Shown here: in pieces, positions 63,544 through 64,000 of the stretch
How the letters are laid out: the number at the start of each line of letters is the position of its first letter
How positions within the stretch are numbered: the stretch's first letter is position 1
Program-made: the position numbers and the translations under genes
Notes under the pieces: generated by a model
Told to the model about the DNA's origin: nothing
Seen by the model: only the letters and a program-made list of their open reading frames with translations
Database searches by the model: none
Assembly: GCA_963741055.1 (NCBI GenBank)
Contig: CAVUGU010000002.1
Location: forward strand, 62,001 to 126,000
DNA length: 64,000 nucleotides
DNA from: Bog-756 sp963741055
GTDB taxonomy: Bacteria; Actinomycetota; Acidimicrobiia; Acidimicrobiales; RAAP-2
Reading direction: 5' to 3'

Positions 63544-64000
63544 CGAGTGCGAGGGAACCCGCCCGACGGCGCCTCAGGGTTCGACACCACGCCGGCGAGC
63601 AACTCGGAGCGCACCAGCCGAGCCACTTGAGCGGGGTCCTCGAGGTCCCATCGTCCTGGTTGAGCCATGTAAGAAAGGAGCATCCGGGCGAGGAAGTCGG
63701 AGGCCTCCCCGGGGTCGACCCCCTCGGCCATGCCGCGCTCTTCGAGAAAGGGCACCAGGAACGCAGCGATTCCCGAGCGGATGCGGTTGCTCTCCACGGT
63801 GAGAGCGGGGAGCAGCTTCTCCGGCTCGGTCTGGAGGACACGCTGGAGGACCTGGTGTTCGAGGATCGCCCGATGGGCGAAGGCGATCCCCCGCTCCATC
63901 ACCTCCTCGAGCGTGGCGGCGTCCCGCACCTCCTCGTAGAGACGCAGGAAGAAATCGAGCGTGGCCCAGGCAACCGTCGCGTCGAGGAGCTCTTCGCGGC
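63540..64000 (-). CDS. Second TetR-like regulator, C-terminal part (cut by window end)
   Basis: The frame is open from the window edge (REELLDATVAWATLDFFLRL) through YEEVRDAATLEEVMERGIAF, HRAILEHQVLQRVL and ESNRIRSGIAAFLVPFLEER to FLARMLLSYMAQPGRWDL and a stop at 63540. This helical pattern is that of a TetR ligand-binding domain; the DNA-binding domain lies beyond the window. It resembles the downstream TetR in layout (MLLSYMAQP versus IVLSYVISP), suggesting a duplicated pair. Confidence 0.7.
   Translation of the reverse strand, partial: REELLDATVAWATLDFFLRLYEEVRDAATLEEVMERGIAFAHRAILEHQVLQRVLQTEPEKLLPALTVESNRIRSGIAAFLVPFLEERGMAEGVDPGEASDFLARMLLSYMAQPGRWDLEDPAQVARLVRSELLAGVVSNPEAPSGGFPRTR

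Overview
The window looks like a piece of chromosome from a high-GC, deep-branching actinobacterium, possibly class Acidimicrobiia (inference). Supporting signs are the proteasome activator Bpa, the ftsZ-pgeF-yggS-sepF-yggT-divIVA order without ftsA, a lexA / LysM-protein / nrdR neighbourhood, DUF3040, many GTG and TTG starts, and many apparently leaderless genes. Almost everything is housekeeping. I see no phage, insertion sequence, CRISPR array, rRNA or tRNA.

Layout. 1-6003: menaquinone genes menD, menH, menA, menB, menE. 5993-11341: an SDR oxidoreductase, a DUF255 thioredoxin-like protein, an unknown protein, an alkaline-phosphatase-superfamily protein and Bpa. 11477-19084: dnaE, an unknown protein, an Rrf2 regulator with a PNPOx-like flavoprotein, a histidine phosphatase and a group-2 sigma factor. 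19113-26010 (minus): rluD, lspA, a DksA/TraR protein with a histone-H1-like tail, divIVA, yggT, sepF, yggS, pgeF, ftsZ. 26186-38397 (minus): the dcw cluster mraZ-rsmH-ftsL-ftsI-murE-mraY-ftsW-murG-murC-murB-ftsQ, without murF and murD. 38685-44439 (minus): lipoate-ligase-like protein, HNH nuclease, a small broken gene, ROK kinase, DUF3040, dinB, PIG-L deacetylase, nrdR. 44520-45787: divergent SOS unit (LysM division inhibitor and lexA). 45765-61538 (minus): dapE, dapD, dapC, hflX, dapF, miaA, miaB, queF, thrB, dacB, ftsK, RNase J and dapA. 61607-64000 (minus): a ferritin-like diiron protein and two TetR regulators.

The genes fit together. dapA/D/C/E/F supply meso-diaminopimelate, MurE carries the DNPR motif of meso-DAP ligases, MraY/MurG/FtsW/FtsI/DacB build and trim the wall, and FtsZ/SepF/FtsQ/FtsL/FtsK/DivIVA divide the cell. 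The SOS unit can stop division.

About 33 frame breaks lie inside conserved genes, often several per gene, while long genes such as dnaE, hflX, miaB and RNase J are intact. Sequencing or assembly indels are the simplest explanation. I annotate these as whole genes and mark the breaks.

The most interesting signals are regulatory: a 17-bp helix that would bury the rsmH ribosome binding site; a divergent SOS promoter with four LexA boxes and a hidden 41-residue leaderless ORF; repeated CTGA stop/start overlaps that imply CTG starts; a TANNNT box 6-8 nt before at least twelve starts; and a 30-bp AT-rich palindrome between convergent genes.
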